In this document: in pieces, positions 41,011 to 52,599 of the stretch
Layout of the letters: every line of letters starts with the position of its first letter
How positions within the stretch are numbered: the stretch's first letter is position 1
Assembly (NCBI GenBank): GCA_900239685.1
Contig: OENT01000516.1
Span: forward strand, 40,225 to 104,224
From: Rotaria macrura
Taxonomy: Eukaryota > Rotifera > Eurotatoria > Philodinida > Philodinidae
Length of the DNA: 64,000 nt
Direction: 5' to 3'
The notes under the pieces: model-generated
Databases searched by the model: none
Told to the model about the DNA's origin: nothing
What the model saw: the letters and a program-made list of their open reading frames with translations, nothing else
Made by a program: the position numbers and the translations under genes

Positions 41011-41595
41011 CTAATAGATGAACTCTAAACTGTCTATTTTATTGCTAGTTGATAAGACCTCTTATTCTTTAAAAAAGAATTTGATGAGTTAAAAGCCTTA
41101 AGAAATCATCTGAACACTTGTCGTCGATTCTTCAGTGCTGAATTACTCTGTAATTTTAAATGAGCATTCACTCATTTCTTTTGTAGACGTTTTCTTTTCA
41201 AATATTAGTAGAGAACTTGTTTAACTTATATGTTAATGACATCCAATACTATCGATTGCAAGACACAGAGATACACGAAAAATAGAACAAATATTTAATT
41301 AAAACATCGAACAAGTTGATTATTCTAGAACATATAAAACTTAAACCAAACTATAGTATTTGGTTCATAATAAAAAGATAATTGATGGAAACTGTTATGT
41401 AGAATATGTTAACAAAAACCTTCCTTGCAGGAGCCAATATGGAAGCTAGTCAACCATATTACTAGAATTGGAAAAACAGCTGATAAGGGTTGACGATGAA
41501 AAATCACTGTGTTAAAGCGTGTCAACCCATGAAAATGATTCTCACCTTCAAAATTAATATCAAGATTGAAGTAAAAAATAAAATATGAATTTCAA

Positions 41596-42450
41596 AAAGG
41601 TTGACCGTCATAATGTCGGAAGGAAAAATATCGAAAAAACAATATTGACATGAAACATGGTCAATTCATATTTTAGAGAGTTGTAAATATATAGTGCATG
41701 CTTTATTGCATGAAATTAAGTTGAAATGTTAATAGTTAGAAAAAGGTATGCAGTAAAAACGCCGAAAAAATGTCGAAAGAAAATGTCGAAAGAAAAAATG
41801 TCAAAGAAAGAAATAGTGAAAGAAAAAACGTCGAAAAAAGATCCGAAGGGTGTGAATTAGACTTCTGTTCTCACTCATACCCACACCCTGCTGGCGATTA
41901 TTTTCTTTGTTCATTTGTATTTTCTATCCGGCCGATAATCTGTAATGTTTACTCGCACAATAGCCCATTGGCAAAAACTAGTAGCTAATCAATGAAAGGA
42001 CAGTTGATGGTTTGATAGCAAATTGGCCCTATAAAACATTTTTATTCAAAACCTCAACTATAGGATAAAGGATAAAAGAGCTCGGCGAACTGAAAATATT
42101 TTGTGACGGAACTTAGTTCTTTAAATGCTACTGTGAAGAGTTATGGTAGAATCAACATCTAAAATTACCCAAAATTAGCAAGTTGGCTCAATAATGACTC
42201 TTCTCAGTAGCACTTAAAGAACTAAGTTCAGTCACAAAATATGTTCATTTTGCTGAGCTCTTTCATCCTATATACGATAGTTGGGGTTTTGAATCAAAGC
42301 GTGTTTATAGGGCCGATTTGCTATCAAACCATTCCAGTCCTTCTACTGAACAGCAGAAATTAAAGAAGTAGTAAAAGATTAACAACGATATTTTAAAATT
42401 TTCGACGTTTTACCTATTCGACATTTTTCTTTTCGATATTTTTCCAGCAC
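41596..42450. mobile_element. Foldback element with GTCGAAAGAAAA repeats
   Basis: The outer ends carry GGAAAAATATCGAAAA in inverted orientation (41620 and 42445). Copies of ATGTCGAAAGAAA are clustered at 41765-41842, and inverse copies lie at 42395-42445. A core inverted repeat with arms of about 150 bp pairs 42000-42150 with 42185-42345, centred near 42167, roughly 85% alike. The open frame at 41770-41988 is a by-product of the repeats. Confidence 0.65.
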
Positions 42451-44765
42451 ACCTTCAAAAATATCACTTATATTTAGCAGTTTAAGGGTTGTTTTTTGGA
42501 TTCTTGCTTATTTGAGTATGACTCATGCCTTTTTGATTTTAAGAAATTATCTATATTTGTATCGGTGTTGAGCGTCCATTGCGCAACTTTGAATATTTTA
42601 ATGGATCAATATAACACGCTATATCCTATACGTCTAACGAAAAGAAAACTGGAATCTATTCTATAAACTAAGTGTCACATTCACTCATATGCACATCCGA
42701 TTGTTCCAGTTTAAATACATACTTTCTCATTGTTTGCTGTGATTATCTTGCTATCATTTAAAAGTTCAGATGAGACGGTTTCATTTCTCAAGGATTTGAA
42801 GAGAATCGCTATTATTCGTAGGACACACAATCCCTATTATGAGATACAAGTTTGTGTCCGTCAAATTATTTCTTTTCTCTATTTTGAAGTGATGACATAC
42901 TAGTCCACTTTCTTTTACAAATTTACTTATATCATTCTTAAAATTAGATCGAATGAAATCAGTAGAAACATTCTGCTATTGAGATTTTTAAAGGATGCTA
43001 ACCTATGGAAAATCACATCAATTTAGACGCCAAATTCAATTACATAAGAACTTGACAACTGCAATACAGGAATGAACAATGGCTCCACTATCTTCAAGAA
43101 TATTATGAGTGTAATTGATAAATACGAACTATTTCCACCGATCGGGGTGTAAACAGGACGGATCTCTGTCATCGAAATAAGATACTGTTAGTTTGTATTT
43201 GTGATGAAGGTTTGTATTTATTGCATGTATTTTGTAGTGACAAAAGTTTCTCAATCGAAGACGGTAATAGACAAAGTATTTTTCATAAAATCACGTGTCA
43301 TTCGATAGAGACATGAAAGCTTTTTCAATTATACTTTTAGATCGACTAAATATTAGATTGTAGGAATATAACCATGTAGATCAGAATTCTTTACATCTAA
43401 TTTTCTACATTGATTCATATGAAATCCATAAAATGGTTTTATTGTTGTAAAAATAGACAGGTTGTAGTTATCACTAAATATTAAGTAATCAAATGTCGAC
43501 CAGAAAACAATGTGATGGATGCATGAACTTAACTACAATGTATCATTTATTGTGACTTTCACTTGTTTTTTGCTAGATACGGCACTACATTGATGGAATC
43601 TGTCTGTCTCTCGTGTATTTCTGTTTGTCATCTTCTCTAACTTTGTTACTTTTACTTCTAGAGTATTCGTTTATCCAAATTACCATGTAATTGAAACCCT
43701 CCATGCCGATAATCATCTATGATCTTCCTCTTTCATCAGATTTTATATTTGAAGGAACACTGTGGGTCTCGTTTGTGTCAAATTTTTGAAGGATGTGAAT
43801 AGTTTTAGTAACATCTTCAGAAAAAGAATGGAAACACTCATTTTTATTCTGATATTGGATCGAAAGGATGATCTTGAACACTGAACAAAAGGTAAACGAA
43901 AGTAAGAAAATCATATGGAGCATAGGTCTTCCATGGAGGATAAAGCTTCTACTAATTTAATTTGTAGAAGGAAAACTTCGGTAGAAAATAAACGATCACG
44001 AATACAATGCACTTCTAGTATGACGAATGAATAAACTAATATTTTCAACAACAAAAAAAGCTTTAAATGTTATCAATATAGCATTAAACTTCTTATGTAT
44101 CAATATGACATGAAGATCTTGTTGATTATTTCAAGAAATATCTTCTATTCTATCTATTTTTGTACTTATTACTTCCCGTATTCTTTTAATTTGTATTCGA
44201 GGAATAGCTCAAGAGAAGCACTTCAAACATTTTTTATGTCATTCTTTGTTCATGTACAGACTCTTTCATTGTATATGTCGATATATATCCTAGGGAGTAC
44301 GACATTCTTTCTAAGTTGTGTCTACACTGAATGAAACTTTCACAAACGAATTACGAGAACTTCATACTTATATTACTAGTTGTGCTGGGTATTTTTCCAG
44401 ATGATTTGTGCTTTGAATGGTGATAAGCTATGAGAAACTGCGTTAGAATATGAATAACGTTAGGGAAATAGTAATAATGTCAGCAAACAATCGATAAAAT
44501 TTCCGGGTTTTAATCAAGTTTAAGAAAATTATTTCCTCGGTAAAATTGAATTTCGAGTGTATTAGAAACAAAAGGAAGATACAATCGAATAATCAGTTTA
44601 AATGTTTTTAACAAAGACAAAATACGATATAATTACCCTTGTCACTGAGTTGACTTTCTTTGTCGTGATTTTAGTCGACCTTGATATTGTCTGAGAGTAA
44701 CAACATATGATATGATACCACGACAGGACTAGAAAAAGATCGATACGAAAAAAAACACGTTAGGA
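42451..44765. other. Gene-poor region
   Basis: No recognised gene. The minus-strand frame 43717-43923 (68 codons) starts with a hydrophobic stretch resembling a signal peptide and ends in a polar tail, but it has no splice context or homology that I recognise. The plus-strand frame 44095-44334 looks like chance. Confidence 0.35.
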
Positions 44766-44921
44766 CCCAGTCAGACAAGACATCAAGTAACGCGCTTTTA
44801 ATGGTGAAAACGACGCATTTTAATGCGTTTAAGACGTTGAAATAAAACCTTGTTTGACAAGGACGTTTTTGGAGCATTTAAGACTAAAAACGAGTTATTT
44901 TCTCCGTCTTGTCTGGCTGGG
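44766..44921. mobile_element. 156-bp MITE with CCCAGYCAGACAAGAC ends
   Basis: The inverted termini CCCAGTCAGACAAGAC and CCCAGCCAGACAAGAC differ at one of 16 positions. The interior repeats AACG/CGTTT-type motifs. A clear target duplication is not visible. Confidence 0.7.
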
Positions 44922-45616
44922 AACTCTTAATAAGCGGAGAAAAAGCAAACAATTATCGTAAATTATATCATACATTCGTTGTTGAGTAGAGGAAATCATG
45001 CAAGAATATCAAGGTCAACATTAGTATGCTTCTATTCAATACACTGAAAGAATGAATCGGTAATTAAATGAGGAAAATTTTAAAACTTCGATCAAATTCT
45101 GAAGAAATACAAGTCTCTTATATCTGTGACTGCTGGGAAGTCACAAGTATGATTTCATACACAGAACAATAGGTCTTTATCGTAGAACTTCAAAGAAGAA
45201 AATTAGGAAAAAAATAATGAGCTGCTTGTATTAAATATAACATTTTGATGATAATCTCGATATATAAGCTTTTGAGTATTTGTATTTACAGTACTCCTAA
45301 ATCATCTTATTTACGTTGTTATAGTAGTAGATCTATTACTGTCATCAATAGTTTTTTCACAATTTATTGTCTACTTCCGATAATGATATCCGAATTTGGT
45401 TTGCAGCCCCATGGAATTTTTTTTTGGATTCAAAACACATCGCTGAGCGTTTGTGAGCGATCATACTATGTGAGTCAGGATACGCCTAGAATGCAACATT
45501 TTCGGTGGTGTGGATACGTGAGTGGTAGTCTGCCTCATCTACACTCGTTCAGCATGTAAACATGATCATAATTCCTTTACAATTGCACACGCATTGGGAT
45601 GCATCCAACATGTAAC

Positions 45617-46205
45617 TAGGGGTGCAACAAATCCAAGGCCTTGGAATTTGGTGCAAATAGATTTGGATTTGTTCTCGACTGAGATTTGGATTTGGGTTTG
45701 GTCTTAAATTATCCAAATCTGATGAGAATATGCAATAGAAAGTCTCAGAAGGAAGAGAAGAGTATCAATTCTTAGAGGTTGATATAAAATTGTTTGGATT
45801 TGGTATAGATTTGGGTTTGGATTCGGATTTGTGTCTTAGATTTGGATTTGGGATCTGGTCTGTATCATTATGATTAGGATTTGGGTAGGCTTTGGGATTT
45901 GGATTTGGGAGTGAGATTTGTTTTGAATGAGGCACGGCTACAAAATTTGATTGATGTTAGATAGAAAACAAATCCCAAGTCTAAATCCAAGACCCAAATC
46001 CAAGTCCAAACCCCAAATCCCAAACGTATCACCAACCCCGAATCCCAAATCTAAGCTGAAAAAAGTAATATAAACAATCCTGTGATCAAAATTTAGAAGA
46101 AATCTACAGCTAGGAACTCAGTTCTAACCACAACCCAAATCCAAGTCCAAATCTCAGGGATTTGGTGACAAATCCCAAATCCATTCAAGATTTGTTGCAC
46201 CCCTA
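45617..46205. mobile_element. 589-bp hAT-like element made of GGATTTGG repeats, with 8-bp target duplication
   Basis: The terminal inverted repeat TAGGGGTGCAACAAATC is perfect over 17 bp. Flanks CATGTAAC (45609-45616) and AATGTAAC (46206-46213) are an 8-bp target duplication with one mismatch, the hAT length. The interior consists largely of GGATTTGG/GGGTTTGG motifs in the left half and their inverse (CCAAATCC) in the right half, around a short unique centre. No coding capacity. Confidence 0.88.
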
Positions 46206-47326
46206 AATGTAACAACTTCAAGCATTTGAACCTATTCAAAAATCAAAACGCGGGCAAATTCATGGATCTTGCAGAGGGGTTATGAGGCATTTTCAGATTT
46301 TGCTGCCTTTGAATGTAGTAGGAGATGAACTCATCTTATCTCATTTTCTTTTCGTCCTCAAAAAATTAAAAAATAATCATCACCTTGTATCGGAATCGAG
46401 CCAACGCACCATGGCGAGTTCTTCTATAACACTCAAGCCCTCAAAGTAACAGAGTAGTAATTTTTCTAATTAGGGCTTAAATGAATATTTGAACACACTA
46501 CCAATCGAACACAATTAGCTCTGAGCTAAACACAACTCGAACTTGTTTCTATATTCATTGATCGCATCATTAACTCATAAAACACTGCCTTTGCAACTTC
46601 GTGAATTGAGCTGTTATATGCTCACTAAGTGAAATAAATATAAATAATATATTTATCGAAAAAAATCAAGATAAATACATTCTTCATATTTAGGAAAAGG
46701 TTTAAGAAAAGAAATAAATTTTTTATATTAAAAAACTAGAAACTGCAGGATAAAAGAAAAGTCGCTCTGTGATGACTAAATGTATAAATATGTGGTATGA
46801 AGACATTAATTTGCCTTTTCCTGTTACTTACTTGCACCTCGATATGCAATGCAAATAAAAAGTGAAGATACTAGAAGAAAAAAATTTATATGCCAATATT
46901 CTTCTAAACAATTTTTTGTGAGTAAGATACCAAAAGTATATCAGATGTCAGGATGAAAATAAAATATTAGACTTTTATTTAAAAATAAGTCATCGTTTTT
47001 ATTTATACTTCCTTTTCCTTATGAATAAAGTATTCCTTTATCTTGGTCTTAAATGGATACATTTTAAGAATAAATTTATCTTTATGCTTGTTACTTATAA
47101 AATTCAGTACTGAATTTATCTTTATTGCATGAATCGAACAATTTCATTTCGAGTCATTTTATTATGCAACACAACAAGAATTAGGCAGCGCCTTTATTTG
47201 AAACAGTACTTCAAATTCTGATAATTGAAATAGTTCGTAATAAAAGTATCATATTCGGATGATTTATTCGTTTGTCTTGACAATAAAATATGAAGGAGCC
47301 AATCATATCAAGATTGCAATCTACTG
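46206..47326. other. Region without recognised features
   Basis: AT-rich DNA; no open frame, repeat or RNA gene recognised. Confidence 0.4.
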
Positions 47327-47577
47327 CCCAGGTCGAACGATACGGACCGTTGCGTGGACGCAGTTATACGGACCGTAGCATCATTAAAACAGGGCCGTAT
47401 ACGGCCGTATTTTCACAGTATATGGGTTCGTATACGGTACTATTTCTGGGCACCTTAATAAAGGATCGTATACTGTGAAAATACGGCCGTATACGGCCCT
47501 ATTTTAATGATGTTACGGTCCGTATAACTGCGTCCACTCAACGGTCCGTAACGGATATCCGTTTTGATTGACCTGGG
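47327..47577. mobile_element. 250-bp palindromic element with CCCAGGTC...GACCTGGG ends
   Basis: Two arms of about 110 bp are almost exact inverted copies, sharing ACGGACCGTTG, GTGGACGCAGTTATACGG and GGGCCGTATACGGCCGTATT, separated by about 45 bp. The right arm has an extra 15-20 bp near its end. The interior is itself palindromic (TACGGCCGTA). The ends match those of the elements at 54972-56190 and 63914-64000. It could form a hairpin or cruciform. Confidence 0.8.
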
Positions 47578-49574
47578 TGTCTGCCTTTTCTTAGATTTTT
47601 AGAAGTCCTGTAGAACTGCACTTATAGTTTTGATGAGAATTAAATATTTTTGATAAAAAAATTTGTGAATAACGATACATTATCATAGACGTACTACTCT
47701 AAGTGATTAATCTATTGAATCAAATTCAATTGAATTATATTTTACTGATAATATTGCAGTCTGAATGGTAGAATCTGGTTTGGTTTCGATAAAAAATAAT
47801 CATTATTTTCTGATTTTTTTGAGAACAAAGTAAACAAGTTTATTCAACAACAATATTATAAGTGGAAAAGCAAGAAAATTTATATTAATACATTTTCAAC
47901 CAGGACGAGTTTACACTACTTTTAGTTTTTCAAACGCGTTCAGACATCTTGAAATGGTGTATTTTGAACGCGTTCAAACGGTATCTTTTGATATGAATCA
48001 ATGCGAATGCTGTAGCACTGGAATGTAGGAAGTTGTGTACTCTGATCGATATCACATTCTGTTATATTTTAATACTTAACTATTCGAACATTCTGAGTTG
48101 ATAGAATTTACGATAAACATAAATGGATATTCCTTATTACAATAATTAATCGTCCGTATAATTATATAGATGTTTCATTACTTTGAAAAAAGTAGTACTG
48201 TTGAACTGAAGCCATTTATCCATCGCATATGTTTTATTCATTTAAACTAGAGGTAGAGATCATGACTAGATATTTATTAGATTCCTTTTATTTAAAAAAA
48301 GTGATTAGAAAAAGAAAATATCATTGATTACATAACATTATTTATAGCATTGATGTGTGCACGTTGTTCTATTTCAATTAAAACAATTGATTATCGATTT
48401 CTACTAATGATCGTAGCATGTTCATAGTTAGAAGACAGCCCAAGTAATGAACAAAACTTTCAGAAATAAAACTAATCATATTTTCAGCATTCAACTAAAT
48501 TCAACAATAGTAGCCGTAACTCATGTTTAGAATTTATCTTCAAGGTCTGCTTATTGCCCACTAAGATTTAAGAATAATAGTCGTAAAATTGCTCAAATGG
48601 CGATAGCAGTGGTCTCTCTTTCGATTGATTTACTATGACATGCAAACCCAATATTTGAAAACAGAGGAAAAGAATTAAAATAAAACAGATTGCCATCAAC
48701 AACATGCAAGTGTCTCTCTAGCCGGTTCTTAGTCAAGAAGTCGACCGTCAATAAAAGTTCTTGATATTACTTCCCTATAGCTGAATATAAATAAGAAACA
48801 TAATTCTCGGTCAATTTCAATCACATCTATGAATATTCATCCGAATTGACATAACTATCGATTAGATTTTGCATCTTAGCTTTATAAAAGGTTGCATTCA
48901 ATTCGAGTTCAAATTAATTCTTAATATTATGTTTCGTAACTTACTCTGAATGTAGAGATAAACTTATTTTTTTAAAGCAGCGATGGTGATTCAATATCGG
49001 CAGTGAAGTTATTATGAATCGCAACATATTGTACCGCAATAATTCGATCGTTCTAGGGAGTTTGAGGTCTTTACCTGCTGTGCCATGCCATTTCAATAGT
49101 CCGAAAAAATCATTGAAATCTAAAATGAAACAAATTATAATGAAGCAGTAATGGGCACAGTTGGGGTTTTTCAAAATTGAAACCGAACCGAAACCGAAAA
49201 GGAAAATTCTGAAACTTCACTGCAGACGATTAAAACTATTTGATCTTTATTTGAACTCGCTCATCTTGTTCTGGGTGATTGTTATCTATTATATTTATGT
49301 TTGTATAAATCTACATAGTTTTAGTTATTATTTCATTTTCCTTATGCATGTCCAAAGTAGTGAGGTTTGTATACGCATCGTACAAAACGAAAAAGAAAAT
49401 AACACTGGGGAGCAGAAATAAAAATGAAAACAATACAAAAATATTAAGAGAATTTCTCAAAAGAATTCGGAAATATCATTTCTCAATCTTGTTTTATTTT
49501 TTTGAGCATTATTTTTATTAGAGTCAATGTACTTAGAGCGAATGGACACTGCATAGGTCTATAGGTTGGGAGTA
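47578..49574. other. Region without recognised genes
   Basis: No gene recognised. A short ACCGAA repeat run at about 49180-49203 may be the end of another motif-rich element. Confidence 0.35.
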
Positions 49575-49745
49575 GGATTCGTACTTTACTTTTTAAAATT
49601 TTGTAAAATAAATAAAAAATTTACCGTTTACTTTAGTAAAAGTAAATATACTATTTACTATTTACTATTTACCAAGTTAAATAGTGAAGAATTTATTCAT
49701 TTTACTTATTTACTTTTTGAAAAAGTAAATTAAATGTACCACCCT
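49575..49745. mobile_element. TTTACT-repeat element
   Basis: A block of TTTACT/AGTAAA motifs in both orientations is bounded by GTACTTTACTTTTT at the left and a related inverse end (AAAAAGTAAATTAAATGTACCACCC) at the right. It has the same layout as the other motif-built elements; the exact ends are uncertain. Confidence 0.5.
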
Positions 49746-52150
49746 TAATTGAGAGTGTAATATCTCGAACATTTTTCATCGTAAAATAATTATTTTTATA
49801 GCACAGGAACGAAAACCAGATTCTGAATCTGCTCATATAAAAGAATATTCATTGCTCTAAGAAAACTTTTAGCAATGATCGTTACAAATCAAATATTAAA
49901 AACGTTCGCTTTATGTGCATGTCGTTAACGCGAACGCCCAGTAATAAAATGTTCTCAAAGCGAACGACCTAGAGAAGAACAACCGGAAATGAAAAGACTA
50001 AAATATTTATCTATTCCTGTGCACAGATTTTCATGGAATCTATTATAATTTATATCATTCGATTCTTCATCTTTACCTCTATCATTTCCTACAGATTCAA
50101 CAAGAACATATAAAAACTAAATTTGGAAAGATACATTTTCTTTGACCTCAGTAAAACATTAGGTTTCTGCGTTTGTTCATACGACTATAATAGGTAGAAG
50201 AAATCTAGCTAAACCATTCTATAGACCAGATCGAATTTTAGTTGAAACAGGAATGAAACTTGCGTTAAATTCTCCAGGGATAATGGCTGGTGAAAATAGT
50301 CGCATTGGGTGCTAACTATGGGTGGCACTCTTTTTACAGTCGGATAGAAAAGTAAAATGTTGAACTTTCCTTTCCTAAGGAAAAGAAAGCATTTTGACTT
50401 TCCCTACTTTCCTTTCCGAAAAGAAAGGAAAGGAAAGTATGCTATGAGCTGAATGATCCATTTTAAAAGCATATTCATATATATACGATCTGCTTAACAT
50501 GTAAAGTCTTAACAGACAAATAGTGAATATTATGCAATTATTCCTTCATTATTTTTCGATTTTCTTTCTCCTTCTTCCTCCTGATCTCTTTCTAGGCAAC
50601 CATTTGATTATCTCTTACACTACTCCATTGATCTGACACGGCCTGCTATATTTTCTGAGTTGTCTCTCTCTGGCTACATGGTGATCCTAAATAGATTCAT
50701 TCTTATTGATATATTTGTTGGAAAAATCAATCATATATTCGATTTTAAATGAGAGTATGTTCTTGATAAAATTGAATGGCTTCTATTTTCATCGACAAAT
50801 ATTAAGGATGATGATCTAAAACGGGATTTGAAGTATATAGGGTAGAAATTTAGACTCCCTCCCCCCCCCCAGACCAACACAAACATTTTATTTAACTAAT
50901 TAACTACTAATTGTATAATTGATTACTTAGCGGCCCATCACAGAGTGTGACCGACAGCTTTCAGAGAGCATTACAAAACGTGGCCGACGGCCTCAAATGA
51001 TTATCGGAAATCATTTGTAACTAACATTTAATTAAAATGTAGATACAGCATTTCCTTCATGAAGTTCTATACTATATAGTAAGAAATTATGAAGAAGTAT
51101 ATCCAATATACATAAAATGGCTCGCTTTTCGAGAATTTGCAGCAGCAATTTCATCCTGATTCAGATATTAATTCTGTAGCCATTATGCTAACAACTTTCT
51201 TAAAGACATCTATCATTTCTTTGTAGCTTTTAAGCATCCTGTTTATTCATATTTTACACGTGCAAGATGAAAAGATAAGTGATCGATATAAAATACAGAA
51301 AATCAAAGTAGATGATTTTCCATCGAGTTTTGATCTCAGATCTTGATTTCTTCTTGTTCACCTTCTTTTCAATTCATAGAAAAGTGAGCTACTGATGGAG
51401 ATAAATTGTCCGACTTTCTTAAAAAATATCAAGATCCGAATAATTTTTCATTTTTCCTTTTTCACGTTTCTCAAATATTATCTCAGAGAAAAGATTAGAT
51501 AGTTGGAATTGAATCGCATCTATTGCCCTTTTTAAGATATACTATTACATAAGAAGTTGAACAACTCCAGAAAAAAAACAGCTAGTAGTCTAGTTTTCTT
51601 CACTCAGAATTCGGCACTGGAGAACACTAATCTATACCAACGTCACATATTGAAGAGATTATCCCAAGTGATTTCTGTTGGGAACTTCAGCGAACAGCTT
51701 TCTTCTTTAGAGATGTTTACAACAATATCCTCAAAACTTGATTTATATTTGAGCTTGAAGTCTATTCTAGTAGATTCATTTATTTTTTTGTTGTTTGAGT
51801 AATGGATTTCAAAATCTGTATGCCCTAAACAATTAGCTTGCTCACTTCACTTAACTGAAATGTTCAGATAAATCTGCCTGCCTTTCATGCTGATTGTCGT
51901 AGTAAAATTCGCTTTTTTTCCAGAGATGTAATGTCCATAGAAGGAAAGATTATAAAAACAGGTGATCTTCGACTCCTGTTTTCTTTAAATATAATAGTTA
52001 TGACTCGCAAAGGGCATAACTAGATGAACTCTAGTCGTCTGTGTACGTACGTGAGATGTCTGTTTGCAAGTTGTAAGGAAATTAAAACGTTTTTGGCAGA
52101 ATAAAGTTTATTTTATCTAATTATGGAAAACCTATCAATCTTGGCGTGTG
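49746..52150. other. Region without recognised genes, with one small CTTTCC-repeat element
   Basis: A likely small element lies at about 50326-50440, with CTTTCC/GGAAAG motifs in both orientations behind GGGTGGCACTC. A run of ten C residues lies near 50863. The open frame 51557-51802 has no recognised domain. Confidence 0.35.
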
Positions 52151-52151
52151 G

Positions 52152-52476
52152 CACCCAGGGGAATGAATCCTATACCGAATCCGACGATCCGATGAAATCC
52201 TTAGGGAATCCGGGTTGTAGAAACAGTAACGGATCCGACGGAAGAAACCTATTTTCTTATTTGCGTACGAATTAGCATTTAATCCCAATAGTGGAGGCCT
52301 GTTTTATCATACGATGAAATCCAATCGGATTCCGATAGTAGGATTCGATAAAATCAAACATAAGGGATTCGACTCTCGGATCACAACCTGGAGTCCGATG
52401 AGATTTCATCAGATTAGAGAAACTCCAATAGAAACAAGATCGGATCCAATGGTCGGAATGATCTTCCTGGGCAGTT
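52152..52476. mobile_element. Motif-built element of GATCCGATGAAATC-type repeats
   Basis: The ends CCCAGGGGAATGAATCC and (inverse) CCCAGGAAGATCATTCC are imperfect inverted repeats. The interior has many GGATCCGA, GATGAAATCC and TCGGATTCC variants in both orientations. It lies just beyond the 3' end of the LINE. No coding capacity. Confidence 0.6.
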
Positions 52477-52599
52477 GATTCCTCTCATGTTTGTGCTATA
52501 AGAATGCATCTTGAATGTGTCCATTAACAACATGAGCTCATTCAGGTGTGAACTTGATGAATCGCGATTATTACAGTAATGGATTTAGTATCTATCTAT

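Noticed and set aside
47290-47478. 62-codon plus-strand frame
   Set aside because: Runs through the palindromic element at 47327-47577, so it is a repeat by-product.
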